In this document: positions 1 to 12,065 of the stretch, one piece after another | Position numbering within the stretch: position 1 is the first letter of the stretch | How the letters are laid out: every line of letters begins with the position of its first letter | Made by a program: the position numbers and the translations under genes | The notes under the pieces: model-generated | Database searches by the model: none | Told to the model about the DNA's origin: nothing | Seen by the model: the letters and a program-made list of their open reading frames with translations, nothing else | From: Podarcis raffonei | Lineage: Eukaryota > Chordata > Lepidosauria > Squamata > Lacertidae | Reading direction: 5' to 3' | DNA: 64,000 nt | Assembly: GCF_027172205.1 (NCBI RefSeq) | Contig: NC_070616.1 | Location: forward strand, 16,482,001-16,546,000

Positions 1-893
1 CATAAAAATATACAAAAAGTTAATATCAGTAACAACAGCAAAAACTCCCAACAAAACTTTCCCCAAAATACCGCAGTCCTTGTTGGACAGCAACCGCAGC
101 AGCAGTCCTTATGAGGCCAGCCAGGCCCTGCCCTAGGCCAGGTGGAGAGAGGCAGGCTCTCAGCAGGGGAGACCTCCCTAGGCAGCTGGAAAGCAGTTCT
201 TGGCAGCTGTGGATGGTTGTGTCACAGCTACACGAAGTATCCGAGTGTCATGGCATTGAGGCTGCAAAGCCCCTCTACTGCCCTGTTTTATAAGAGTTTT
301 ACTTCAGAAAGGAAACTGTTCCCTTTTTTGTTGGGGGGGGGGGGTCTGCTGGTACTAGCAGTAGAGCTAGGACTTGCTTCCAAACAGCCTTTTATGCCAG
401 TTGATGCCTGTCTTCTGAGAGGAAGGTTCCAGCCATCAAACCCAAAGAGAGTTTGTGTCACCAAACTGTTGTAACTACCTCAACAGCCAGCCTCCAGCAT
501 TCTCCCTCAGATGTTTGCATCCCTGTTTTAAGCCACTCCTTTGGGCACTTTTTGCTGCAATGCTAACTTGGCTCTAGGTTTTACTTCACCCACCATACTT
601 ACTTTGGATTTCGTCACCCAGTTCGGGAGAGGCAGAAATGTCCAAGCTGCACGGAGGCTTGTTGTAAGGGAACAGGCCTGTCATTCCTGAAGTACCAGAC
701 CATAAGTTTTGTTGCTGTTCTGTGTCAGGTAATGAGGCAATCCTTCGTCAGACGAGGGATTTAGCTGTAGGGTTTTGTGATGAACTTTCTCTGTTCCTCA
801 TGTATCAGGAGCCAGCTGCTCTATGACTCCTGGTTTGCCTATGATGCCTGACTAGCTGGCTCTTTCTCCTTTTGATGCCTTTGCTTTTTGTAG
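1..893 (+). other. NCBP3: NCBP3 intron, 3' part
   Basis: This stretch runs from the window edge to the first visible NCBP3 exon. I looked for the exon that should encode the preceding segment of the family (the human protein has an ITGIDVTSK-like stretch just before the first visible exon) and did not see it, so it lies off the left edge. The stretch ends in a pyrimidine-rich acceptor (ctttttgtag). It holds a short poly-G run near 335-345. No repeat family or RNA gene was recognised. Confidence 0.75.
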
Positions 894-3800
894 GAAGCCA
901 TCGAGAAGAAGGAGCAAAGAGCAAAGCGTTTTCATTTCCGTGCAGAGGTGAATCTCGCACAAAGAAACGTGGCGTTGGACCGAGACATGGTGAAGAAAGG
1001 TATTTGGAGCTGTGTGTGGCTTGGTGGCTTAAGCAACGAGAAATCTTGTTCTTCTGGAGCTTCAGTCTCCTTTCTGTATCAGGGGATTCCAGAGCTGGCC
1101 TTTGTGAAGGAGGGGCTTTTCCTCCTCGTGAGTTTTCTTGTTTTATAAAGCAATAAAATCTATTTACTTGGGAGAAAAGGCTGTTGGTGGAAAACGTCCA
1201 GGCATAATCTAGTTATGTATGCCTATTTTGTTATTGAGAATTAATGTATGTACACTGCTTAGACTTGTTATTATTAAGTGGTTTATAATTTTTTTCTACA
1301 TAAATATGCCCCCATGTTGGAGATTGAGCCCAACAGAGCTTGGCTTTCACCTGTTGAGAATATATAGGGAGAGGGCGAGAGAAATGATACTGAATACAGA
1401 AAACATCAGCATTGTAGTAAACTAAAGGATTTTTAAAAATTGGAAAGAAGAGTCAGCTCTATCAATAAACTGGAGAAAGTGCTGCTACAATGCAAATAGT
1501 TTTAAACCCTCTCTTTAAAACATAACTGACTCATTCTAAAATAAAATAGTCTAATAGTTTTTCTCAAACCCTGCCCCTAAAAATGTCTCATGAAGTGGGT
1601 TGTTATTCTCCCCACCATCTTCCTCTCTTGCAGTTCTTTGCCTCTCTGTAAATTGCAATGACTTTTTCATCATTGCCTCCTAGCGAGGCCTCTCGTGCTC
1701 TTCCTTTCCCTTTCCGCATTGTGTGTTTCTCCCTCCTGTTGCTGGCAGCTAAAGGAGATAATGGGTTTCTTTGCAGCCATCCCGAAAGTCCGGCTGGACA
1801 CCATCTACGTTTGTGGTGTTGATGAAATGAGCACCCAGGACATCTTTGCCTATTTCAAGGAGTATCCTCCTGCTCACATCGAGTGGCTGGATGACACTTC
1901 ATGTAAGTTGCTGAGGGTGTGTAATCCCTCGGCTCTCTTGGCTGATGTGGGATGAATTGGGCCCAGGTCTGTCTGTCTGTCTGTCATGTCATGTCATTAG
2001 CATTCTGTGTTTAGATGCTAACAGTGCAGGATTGTTCACCTCATGCACAAGACAAACCGTAACAAAGCTTCATGCTTGCCCTGTGCATTGGGACATTGCA
2101 GCACTGCCATTTTGTCTGGCTGTGCCACCGACTGGCTCTCCTTTGCTTGAAGGCAACGTTGTCTGGCTTGACGAGGTAACAGCCACTCGAGCGCTCATCA
2201 ACATGAGCTCTATGCCTGAGGAGGAGAAGATGAAACCCCAAGAAAACAGCAAGAAGGTGGCGGTGGTGGAGGCAAGCAAGAAAGGTAGATGCTTCTGGAA
2301 GCTGACCTTTCCTTGTTCCCTGGGGAGGGGTCCCTGAGCTCTGGCCTTTGAGGCATGGCTCACCTGGGCACCTGCACTCAGAGCTGCTCAATGCATGTCT
2401 GGAGTGCCACCCTTGGGACCAACCAGGGTGGCACACTGGTTGGAGTATTGCCTTCGGCTATGTGAAGTACTGGTTCAAGGCCTCACTGTTTCTCAGCCTT
2501 GGAAAAGAGAAATCCCATTGTAAAGTCACTGCTTCCTGGAGCTCCTTCAAGAAAAGGCAGGCTACAAGCAGGGTGGCAAAAGCCTGGGGTCAAAGTTCAG
2601 TGTGCTTTGTCTCTGTCCCCAGGGAGAAAAGGCTTTTGGATAGCAGGGCTGGGAAGGACCTCTGAAAGCTGCCATAGCTGCCAGCAGAATCTGGCAGCGT
2701 CAGGCAGCTTTGCACGGTCATATATTAAAAATTGATGTTTTTGGTGTTATTTTCATCCTGGCACATGGGACCCTCAAGGTGGCTACCGATGGTCATGAAT
2801 AGGCTGCAGCCCAGGTTGGATGTGCTTATGAAACTGCTTGCTTGGCACTGAGTTACATCACTGAGACAACGTTGAATGTTTTACAGAAAGGGCCTGAGCT
2901 CACTGGCAGAGCAGCCTCCTGGTATGCAGATCCCTGGTATCACTGAAAAACCCCAGGATGGCAACTGTTAGTGCTGCTCAGAGCAAAGCCATTCAAATTA
3001 ATGGATGTAACTTCACTTATGCCCTTAAATTTCAGCGAGACTGACATTGGTTACACACCTCCGCCCGAAGCCCTGGAGAGCATTACCAGTCAGTGTAGGC
3101 AGTACTGAGCTGGAGAGACCAGAGGCCTGTCTTGGTCTCATAGGGCAGCATCCTCTGTTCCTTCAGGGCTCCATGCCTTTCCCAGCCCCACTGCTGCTGC
3201 CTGGGGCCATATGCATGCAGAGCAGGTTCCCTGCCCTTCAGCTGTGTGCCCTTTCGAATATCACTATCCCTCGCTGTTCAGTGAGAAAGCAAAGCTCTGC
3301 CTTGAGAACGTGCTCAGTTGGGTTCCCTCTTGTAGATGGACTTCTGCTTCTCAACCTCACGTGGCTCGGGGTGCTGGTGTGTTGTTGCACAAGCTGCCTG
3401 CTCCTCTCCCCTCCTTCCTGTGGAGGGATCCCACTTTGTGGGGTGGTTTCTATGGAGTTGTGGCAGTTGGAGGTGGTGAAGCAGTACATCATCCAATGGC
3501 ACACACCACCTTTTGACATTCATTTTTGTGTGCACTTCATTTCAGAGAAACAGGAAGAGAGCTCTGATGACGAGACGGAGGAGGGCGAGGTGGAAGACGA
3601 CCATCCAAATGAGACCGAGGTCAGTGCAGGAGGCTGGGGCAGGAAATTTTCACTGCTTTATAGTTCCGTGGAAAATTCACTAGTAACAGTGAATGAGTGC
3701 TAGCTTCAGATAAACGTTAGGTGAACCTGGCAGTTTCAAAAGAATAAAGAATAAAAGTAGAATAAATGTGCTAAACTAGGCATGTTTCACTTGGGCATCT

Positions 3801-6800
3801 GAACATTTTCTGATGCAGACTTACTCATTTTCCCATTTGCCTAGGAATATTTTTTACTGCTATCTGGGTTTGAGGACTGAAAAAAGGATGGTTTATGGAA
3901 AGTAGAAGAGCAAGTATTTTGCATAAGTTTATATAGCTGATAGACAAAGAATCAGAAGTATTTTGCTTCCTCCCTTCTTTTCTCTCTCTTAGTTTTTTTG
4001 TTTAAAAAGTGCTTGGTACTTGATGATGTTGTTATTTATTACATTTGTATACCACCCTATACCCGCAGGGTATTCTGTATCATGTTTTCCTTGTTTTTCA
4101 AGCTGTAATAAAAAACTGGTAATGTTAAGGCTGTCAGGAAGAGCATCTTTCAGCCATCAAATACTTGGCTATTTATCCATATAAGAACTCTTCTTTCTTT
4201 CTCCTCCCTGCTCCCATGGAATGTCATGAGAAGGCAAGCAGCGTCTTGCTGGAGCACACCAAAGTGGCCTATCTGGTTAAACCTCCTGCTTCCTCCCCTC
4301 AGAGGGCATCCATATGCTTCCAAGAAGCCCTCTCCCACTCCTTACTGGGATCGTTCTCTGAACCCTGGGGTACAGGACCTCTGGGCTTCTCTGCACCCAC
4401 ATTGTGTCTTCAGGCGAAGCTGAAATTGCTGACCCTTTTAAACAATCAGGCCTTTGCAGTAGTTTCCGCCCCTGCAGAGAGATTGAGCCTGACAGGTGTT
4501 CTTTCCACAGCTGGACACTCTCTCCCAGGCGGAGGAAGACTCCCTCTTGCGGAATGACTTGCGTCCAGCCAGTAAACTGGCCAAAGGCAACAAGCTCTTC
4601 ATGAGGTTTGCTACCAGAGGTAAAGTGCTTCTCCTGCAGGGATGGTTTGTTCTAGTGTAAAAATAAACAGGACGGGCAGTTCCTCCTCCAGCAGGACTCT
4701 CCCACTCCCTCCTGGCTTGGTCTTAGATGCTCTATGAAAACACATTTTCTGAGGGTAGGTGGGTGGAATGGCAATTGAGTCTTCCCTTGGCCTTTTCAGT
4801 TGTTGGGCTGTGTGTGTCTTGCCTGTGCTGCTGCCTTGCTGATTAAAATTGCATCCTGTTTTTTGAATTGTTTTCGATTGAGGGTTCTTGATAGGATGGG
4901 CACTTTTAAAGCAAGTATCCGACGGTAGTCCCTGAGCTTGTGCTTTGCTCCTGCAGATGACAAAAAGGAGCTTGGGGCTGCCAGGAGGAGCCAGTATTAC
5001 ATGAAATATGGGAATCCCAATTATGGAGGCATGAAAGGCATATTGAGCAACTCCTGGTGAGTGAGGAAGGGAGGCAGCCTATAGCTCTGTGACCCACCCT
5101 GCTGGGGAAGGGAACAGACAGGTATTTCCTTCTGTTCTTGGTGGTGGTGTATGTGACAGCTGTGTCCTCTCTGTGTGGCTTTCCAGGAAGCGGAGATACC
5201 ATTCACGCAGGCTCCACCGCGACGTGATTAAGAAAAGGACTCTCATTGGGGATGATGTTGGCCTCACACCTCCTTACAAACATCGCCACTCAGGTACCTG
5301 AGAGCTACAGGTGTAATGTGTCCCCATGTGGTTTGTGGGCCTTGCAAAAGCAGAGAACAGCAAAGCCTTCCTTTAGGGTTCCTCTTCCCAAACAAAGGCA
5401 GCGGCTGGATTCTGCATGCAGGCAAAACCCTTTGGCAGAAGAAGCTATTGGCTTGCAGAGGGGCCTTGTGGAATTGGCATTCTGGGGAAGAGAGTGACCT
5501 TGCTTGCCTTCAGAGGCTTCAAGCCAACACCTCTGGTTGCTTGAAGGTGTGTGGCTGCTTGAGGGGTCATGAAATTTGCTCTGGGAACCCCAAGGACATG
5601 TGGGGCAAAGGCCTTTTTGTTTTAATTTGCTTTGCTTATTCAAAACATGGTTAGTTTGTTCCCAGAGTGGCTTACAAATCAGTAAAATACATGACTGTTC
5701 CTGCTTTCAAACTTACAGTCTAAGAGATATGGCCTGAAAGGAAAAAATGGAGGCAGGAAGAAGGAAAGATGCAAACTCAGGCATCAGTTGTTAAGCTGCA
5801 AAGGCAGCCGGTCTCTGCACAGCCAAGGGGAAAAGACCCTCTTGTTGCCCAATGCCTGGTCATTAAAAGATGTTGGGCTGGATTTTTCATTGTTGCTGTT
5901 CCCTGTTTTAGGTCACGTAGAAAGCCTGCATGTGTCGTGCAGCTTTGGCTCTGAAATGTGGCATTAGAATACTGTATACTAACCCAACAGCCTCTAAAGA
6001 GAGAGACGCCTGGTAATGAAACACCCTGAAAAGCAGGCAGGGTGAGGGATGCATATTTCAAGGAAGTACAGAAGAGTCTTGTGAGAACAAAAATAGTTCT
6101 AGTAAGCTGAGTCAGGCTAATTCTGGCTGAGTGCCATTTGAAGGCACAAAAATTACTCCTTATGAAAACCAGAAATGATTTTTTTAATTAAAAAAATCCA
6201 TACAAGATTGACAAGAATACAAGGAAAAACCATTTTATTCTTATACAGTTAATTTAAAAACCAACATAAGAACTTTCCAACAATATTCTGGAAGTTGTGA
6301 TCTTGTACTAGAATTAGCAGCTAGCCCATTTATAGGGCTTCTTTTAAAAACTGTTAAAATCCATTTCATATTATTTCTGCTATTGAGTACAGTGGTACCT
6401 CTGGTTACATACTTAATTTGTTCCGGATGTCCGTTCTTAAACTGAAGCACCACTTTAGCTAATAGGGCCTCCCGCTGCCGCCGCGCTGCCAGAGCACAAT
6501 TTCTGTTCTCATCCTGAAGCAAAGCTCTTAACCCGAGGTAATATTTATGGGTTAGCGGAGTCTGTAATCTGAAGCGTCTGTAACCCGAGGTACCACTGTA
6601 CAATTAATGATAGTGATTGCAGAGCAGCAAGGCTTGTGTTGGGATGCTAATGGATTCATTTATTTTGCCCTTGGCTTTTGCCTACTTTATTTCCCCATGT
6701 CCCCCTTGCTACACCTTGGTAGGGCAGGTTCTGCCCCACTATGGACTTTCCAGCCATTTCTGGGATACTTGGGAAGGTGGCGAGTTATCCTTTTTTAGAA

Positions 6801-9800
6801 GTTTTCCAGCAGAGACCAGGAGAGGTCATCTCCCTTCAAGGGTGTTTCTGTGGTGAAGGGTTTCCTTCCCAAGACAGTTGGGCTGGATGACTTTGAGGTC
6901 GCTCCCTCCCAACTCTGCAGTTCTGATGCGGTCTCTTAAAATGACTTTCTTGCCTTGCAGGTTTAGTAAATGTTCCTGAGGAACCTATTGAGGAGGAAGA
7001 GGAGGAGGAAGATGATGATCAGGACATGGATGAAGACGACCGGGTGGTCGTGGAGTACAGGGATGAACTGCAGGCTTTCAAGCAGTCGCGGGAGCGGAGT
7101 GCCTCCCGGCGGTCCAGCGCAGCCAGCGAGTCTGACTCGGATGAAATGGATTATGACCTGGAGCTGAAGATGATCTCCACTCCCTCCCCCAAGAAGAGCA
7201 TGAAGATGACCATGTATGCCGACGAGGTGGAGTCTCAGCTGAAGAGCATCAGGTATGACCACTAGGCCTCTGATTCTCAGAAAGGCATCCTAGTGAAGCA
7301 GCAGTGGCCTGAGCCATCCCATTAGGGCCAGGAGGGGGAGGTGGTGGCCAGAGTGCCAGTGTGTGAGCTCTGCCCTTTCACGGATGGCCAGGGCTAGCTG
7401 GGCCTTCTGCATTCAAGGCCTTTAGTTTCCCTGGGAGGCACATCCCCATTGGCTGAGTGGGGCAGAGTGTGAGACGGTCTTCCAGCTACGCAGGGGGAAT
7501 TTGCATCTTTATTTTGGTATAAGGCCTGATCTGCTAGCCTCTCCACCACTTTTTGGGAGCACACTGAGGGAAAAAGAGGAGAAACAAAAGCAACGTGCCT
7601 CAGCCTTTTCTTTCCAGGGTGCAATATTGACCCCACCGCCAACAGGCACACCTGCACCACAAAAAAACCCTCCCCCATGCAGAAAGGCCTTTTGGACAGC
7701 CTTGGGCTAATTAGGGATTGTTTTTTCCCCCTTAAACATCTCAGGAACTCGATGAGAGCAGATAGTGTTGCAGCCAGCAACATCAAGAACCGAATTGGAA
7801 GCAAAGGGACTTCAGAGAAAGTGGCTGATGTGCGGCTCCTCTTGGAGGAAAAGCGGCAGGGAAACCCCAGCCCACGCCAGCCACTGAACTCCGTGAGATC
7901 AGGTACGGGGGTCCTCTCTGTAAGGGGGCTGCTCCAGTCTGCTTTTGCTAGTGTTTGTTAGTGTTTTTGTATTATTGATATACAATGCCCTGGAAGCACT
8001 ATGAATATACACAGTACAGTGCATTGTACATAAATAAGAAAATTATTTGCCCAAAGAGGAAGGAGATTCATGTCTTTTGTATGTTCAGCAAAGTCAGCTC
8101 TGAGATCCCCCAACCCTCCAGTTTCCTTCTCCCATTTTCCCTTGCTTTGAAGCAAATATCTGGTGAAGCCGCAGATTGCTGTTTTGCCTTCTGATTGGCC
8201 CTTTTGATCTTTAAAAGTTGCCTGCTGGGAAGGTCCTCAGCTTCAGCACCTACCATGATCCTACATGCCACCCTGGAGCTGGAAAGCCAACGAGGCTCAT
8301 TGCTACCTCTCAGAATCCATTTCAGAAGGGGGCGCTTCGTGATCTCATCCTGGGCCAGCTTTCCCCCTGCCTTCCCAGGATTGTCTTCCTCCTCTGCTCC
8401 ACCTTTATCCTCTCCCACCCTTCTGTCACTGCTACCCTTCCGTCTGATCTGACTTCTGGATCAAAGGCTTCTTGCCATACACACAGCTTTGTATGGATGC
8501 TTTGCAGCAGGTTGAGGAATGTGGGAATAATAGCAAGCAGAATTAAGTCCAGTGGGTGACTGTTCCTTCCCTTATTTCCAGATGTTCGGCAGAGGCTTGG
8601 CAAGAGGCCGCACTCCCCAGAAGCCCACACCCCACCTGGAAGCCCCTCCACGTCCCACCGTGAGCCTCTCTCCGATGTGCACAGTCGACTGGGCATCCCC
8701 AAGCAGGACGGGAAAGGCCTCTACTCTGATACCAGAGAGAAGAAGTCAGGTCAGTCCCTGGGGGAGAAGGTGCTACATAATGTCAACCGACCTTGCCTAT
8801 AGAAACAATGGTGGCCCAGAGAGGACCACAGAATCGCCAAGTACGCTGAGGCTCAACCATTGGGCAGAAATGATGGTGTGGCAAAAGCAGATTGAGCAGG
8901 GATTTCAGCATGGTGGTGCTGACTGGGTGAATCAATCTCTTGGCCTAACTTTCACTCCTTGTTGCAAGGAATTCTGCTTTGTACTTCTTGGAAGATGAGT
9001 AAGATGTAGATGAAACTGTTATTATTAAATTTGTGTACTGCTCTTTATCTGTAGATCTCAGGGCAGTTCAAAAAATAAAATTACAATATAAAAACAGAAA
9101 ATACATAATAAGAACAAAAACAAACCAATAATTCCCCCTCCCACAACACATTTAAAAGGCCAAAGAATATTAATCAGCCAAAGGCTTGGTGTATAATGAA
9201 GGTGCCAACCGAACCGCCCTGGAGAGATCACAAATGGGGAGCCACTGCTGAAAAGCCCCGTTCTTGTGTTGCCACCCTCTGGATCTCTCCTGGAGGCGGC
9301 ATGTGAAGAAGGGCCTCAGATTATGACTGCAAAGTCTGGGTAGGTTCATATGGAGAGAGGCGGTCCTTGAGGTATCGCAGTCCTGAGGTGTTTTAGGCTT
9401 TATAAGTCAAACCCAGCACCTTGAATTGCGCCTGGAAACTAATTGGCAGCCAGTGCAGTTGGGCCAGGATTGGTGTAATATACTCAAACAATGCAATGTA
9501 TTGAATTAGTCTGGCTTCAGAAAGAGCCATTTGAAAACGTTTTGCTTTGTATCAAGAATTGTTTGCATCTGCACCAGCCCTGAAAAGAGTGGCTTGGTGG
9601 AACTACAGTCAAGGAAACACAGGTCCCAGGTGGAGCTATTGACGAGATTCAGTCAAAAATATTTCATATGCCAACATTTGGCTCTTTGTTGTCTCTCTCC
9701 CCCCCCCCCCGCCAAACCAGCTGTTAATGTCCACCTGCCCTCCCATATTCATCATTACCCTCAAGAGAGAGATGTGCTTGCCTAGTCAAGGAAACAGCAA

Positions 9801-10558
9801 CAATGTTTTTGGGTTTTTATTTTTATTTGGTTCCAGTTGCAGAGTGGAATGAGCCACTGTGAGAACAGGAATGTGGACCAGATGGGCCATTGGCCTGATT
9901 CAGCAGGCTCTTCTTACACCTCTGGCCTCACAGCTCTCAGCAGAATACCTAAAATGAGAAAGAAAGGCTGAATCACTGATGCCTTTGTCTAAATGCTGGG
10001 GAAGCAAGGCAGCTTGCAGGCTTCTCAGAAGCAGCATGTGGTTGGTTGGTGTGAGGACAAGATGCTGGACTCAATGAGCCTCCTTTGGCCTGATCCAGCT
10101 GGGCTGTTCTGAAGTTCTTATGAATGAGGGGGATGCTTTGGTAAAGTGGAACCACACTTTGAGCCTCGCCTTCACCCTCGGTGTGCAGAGAATGTCATGG
10201 CCCATTAAAACCCCAGTTTGGGTAATGTGTCACTCAGGAGTTGGTGCTTATCTGGGAGTGCCCCTTTTCCTTGCTGCTAACAATTCTTCTTCCAATCTCT
10301 TTCTCTTTCTGTATATTATTAGCAAACTTATGGACCCGTTTAGGATCCGCAGCAAAGGTGCAGGAGAAGGTCCCCGAGAAAGCAGAGAAGTCGTCGGCCT
10401 CACCCGAAGAAGAGGACTCTGAGCTCCAGCGGGCCTGGGGGGCCCTCATCAAAGAGAAGGAGCAGTCTCGCCAGAAGAAGAGCCGCCTTGACAACTTGCC
10501 CTCACTGCAGATCGAAATCAGCCGGGAGAGCAGCTCAGGCTCAGACACAGAATCGTGA
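894..10558 (+). CDS. NCBP3: Nuclear cap-binding protein subunit 3 (5'-partial, 11 exons)
   Basis: NCBP3 binds the 7-methylguanosine cap with NCBP1 as an alternative nuclear cap-binding complex and acts in mRNA export. Coding exons: 894-999, 1777-1902, 2153-2284, 3546-3619, 4511-4619, 4957-5056, 5187-5293, 6961-7252, 7745-7902, 8582-8749, 10323-10558. Together they give 1608 nt, an open frame of 535 codons plus TGA, and every junction is GT-AG. The human protein is about 620 aa, so roughly 83-85 N-terminal residues are outside the window. The RRM-like cap-binding part is in the first exons and includes the family's WLDD motif (HIEWLDDTSC, exons 2-3). An acidic run (EEEEEEEDDDQD) follows PEEPI in the 6961 exon, then an SR-rich patch and SPSPKK. 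The C-terminus ends in SGSDTES, close to the human end. Identification is from remembered family sequence and is very secure. Exon phases all agree and nothing is broken. Confidence 0.97.
4022..4085 (-). repeat. LINE 3'-tail fragment in NCBP3 intron
   Basis: A short segment reads, in reverse complement, like the 3' end of a squamate CR1/L2-type LINE: a 'gggtataggg' block followed by 'gtataaatttaataaat'-like sequence (here ataccaccctatacccgcag on the plus strand). The same tail recurs near 9010. Family assignment is by resemblance only. Confidence 0.45.
6390..6598 (-). mobile_element. TA-flanked MITE, family A (copy 1)
   Basis: A 209-bp non-autonomous DNA transposon in an NCBP3 intron. It starts CAGTGGTACCTCTGGTTA and ends TAACCCGAGGTACCACTG, so its ends are inverted repeats. 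TA lies on each side (6388-6389 and 6599-6600), as expected for Tc1/mariner-superfamily (pogo/Tigger-like) insertions. It is reversed relative to the copies at 33.9, 34.8, 44.7, 49.3 and 63.3 kb. It has no coding capacity; the ORFs reading through it are incidental. Confidence 0.9.
6840..6935 (+). repeat. Decayed SINE 3' tail
   Basis: The segment 'gttgggctggatgactttga' and the following 'ccctcccaactctgcagttc' match the 3' part of the tRNA-derived SINE seen more completely at 46.9 kb and 59.5 kb. The tRNA head is not recognisable. It lies 25 bp before the NCBP3 exon at 6961. Confidence 0.45.
9005..9500 (-). mobile_element. CR1/L2-type LINE 3' region (antisense)
   Basis: The left edge (ttattattaaatttgtgtac, then a 'ctcagggcagttcaaaaaat' block) is the reverse complement of a LINE 3' tail. 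The body contains the widespread squamate repeat stretch recognisable by 'ggggagccactgctgaaaag' and 'cttgaattgcgcctggaaac'. It is in the last NCBP3 intron. No usable reading frame remains. The family name is by resemblance. Confidence 0.55.
9850..9925 (+). repeat. Interspersed repeat, 'gcctgatccagcaggctctt' type (copy 1)
   Basis: The sequence 'gaccagatgggccattggcc' followed by a 'ctgattcagcaggctcttct' end matches a very common squamate interspersed repeat. Its reverse complement starts the larger copy at 13434. I do not know its superfamily. Confidence 0.5.
10020..10125 (+). repeat. Interspersed repeat, same family (copy 2)
   Basis: A second copy of the 9850 repeat: 'ctggactcaatgagcctcct', 'ttggcctgatccagctgggc' and 'gttctgaagttcttatg' in order. 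It lies about 200 bp before the last NCBP3 exon. Confidence 0.5.
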
Positions 10559-11420
10559 CGGCCTTTGGGGCGCTGCTGCTCCCAGGTGACTGTTGCCCTC
10601 GACCCCAAAGTGGGAGCCGGGCCCGGCGCGACCCAGGAGCCTCTTGCCCTGCTGAATGTCCGATCCCTGCGGTGCAAGGTGGCCCTGCGGGGCAGAGAGA
10701 GGTGACCTTGGCTGAGAGTGCGTGAGTGAATGTCTGTGTGTTTGTTCCCCTAGAAAGCAGTTGGGGGTTTTGTAGGAGACTTGTATGTTCTTTTAGGCTT
10801 TCCACGTACTGGTTTCTTTTAAGAGGGGGAAATGGTTCCAGCAGTTCCCTCAAAGGACTTGGGACTTTCCTTGATGACCTCCTTGGTCCTTCTCCGGGTT
10901 GCCTGCCAGCCAGCTGGGGCAGGCTGCTGCCTGCTCTTCCTCCTCCGGAATGATATTGGCTGCAAATCCCAAGTGAAGGCGGCAACAGTCCACGCCAGCA
11001 ATGCTGGATAGAACCCACCAGAACTGGCTTTCTGTTTCCAGGATCCTTTCCTACTTAAAATGAAGATTGAACAGTTGGAAGCCTCTGAAAAGGGTACACG
11101 AAATCCCGAAAGGTGCTTTTTCTTTGTCTTTGAAAGTAACTTTAAAATTATTTCCATCTGTAACGTTCAAAGGAATCCAGCATTGGAAATACTAACTTTT
11201 ATATATATATATATATTTGTGATTTTTATTTTTTGCTGTTGGCTACAGTGTGAAAGCTACCATGGTGGTTTCATATGTGCAGTTCAAATTATATATATAT
11301 ATATATGAAGAATATGGTTGTGTGTGTGCATAGGATTGAATGGAAGCTCCGCCCCATAGTGTGCCTGATGAGAGCTTCTCCTGTGCAGGCCCTTTTGAAA
11401 TTATCATTGTTCTTAGTAAT
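10559..11420 (+). other. NCBP3: NCBP3 3' UTR (end not resolved)
   Basis: The sequence directly after the NCBP3 stop is unique DNA with two (TA)n runs (about 11199-11216 and 11289-11306). The first AATAAA downstream (about 11546) falls inside a LINE fragment, so I cannot place the real cleavage site. In human the NCBP3 3' UTR is long, and this one may run into the repeats. Confidence 0.5.
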
Positions 11421-12065
11421 AGTAGTAGTAGCCTTAGAAGTATTTATTGCACTTATTGCCCTGCCCTTCCTTCCACAAGAGCCCAGGGCAGCTTGCAACA
11501 ATCCACAAAACCAACATCTAAAAACAAAGCAAAATCACAATTGGCAATAAAGTACAGTTGACAATTACATCAATTACGTTACCTACTAGAGGCCTGCAGG
11601 AACAAATAAGTTTTAAATTGCTGCTTGAATGCATGCAAAATAAGGGATAGCCATGTCGCCACAGGTGGAGAGAGGGACAGAGCTTCTGTTTGTAGGCTGT
11701 CAACTAGTCCAGCACCTGCACAGCCTCTCCTGATTCTGATGGAACAGAGAGGAGCAAGTAAGGTGTCATCTGCATATTGATGATGCTGCACCACAAAACC
11801 GTACTACACACCCCAGCAGCATGTGGGACAAAATCTAGAACCTTGCAGGCTACACAATAAGGCTGCCAGGCGGCTGAGTATCTGTCTGCCAGTGCTGGTC
11901 TCTGGTAGTGGCCCTGCAAGTAGGAGTGGAACCACAGCAATAAATGCCAGCTCCCAGAGCTGCTCAAAGAAGATACTAAAATCAATCATATTGAAAGCCT
12001 CAGAGGGTTTAAGCAGGGGATAGCACTCTGTCCCCTGCATCTCTCTGCTAAAACAAATCACAGGG
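11420..12065 (-). mobile_element. CR1/L2-clade LINE fragment with reverse-transcriptase YADD
   Basis: On the minus strand this reads as pieces of a non-LTR reverse transcriptase. The segment AFNMIDFSIFFEQLWEL (about 11950-12010) resembles the family's 'SAAFDTIDHxIL' block. HHQYADDTLLA (about 11760-11795) is the catalytic YADD box. A C-terminal block (FKQQFKTYLF) follows, with a 3' tail near 11430. The spacing is too short and the frame changes, so it has internal deletions and is dead. Alternative: L2 rather than CR1; the two cannot be separated by eye. Confidence 0.7.

Noticed and set aside
2425-2490. tRNA-like stretch (ggtggcacactggttggagt ... ggttcaaggc)
   Set aside because: It has loose A- and B-box resemblance but no cloverleaf and no SINE tail that I can follow, so it is not listed as a feature.
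11546-11551. AATAAA as the NCBP3 polyadenylation site
   Set aside because: It lies inside the antisense LINE fragment; nothing shows it is used by NCBP3.
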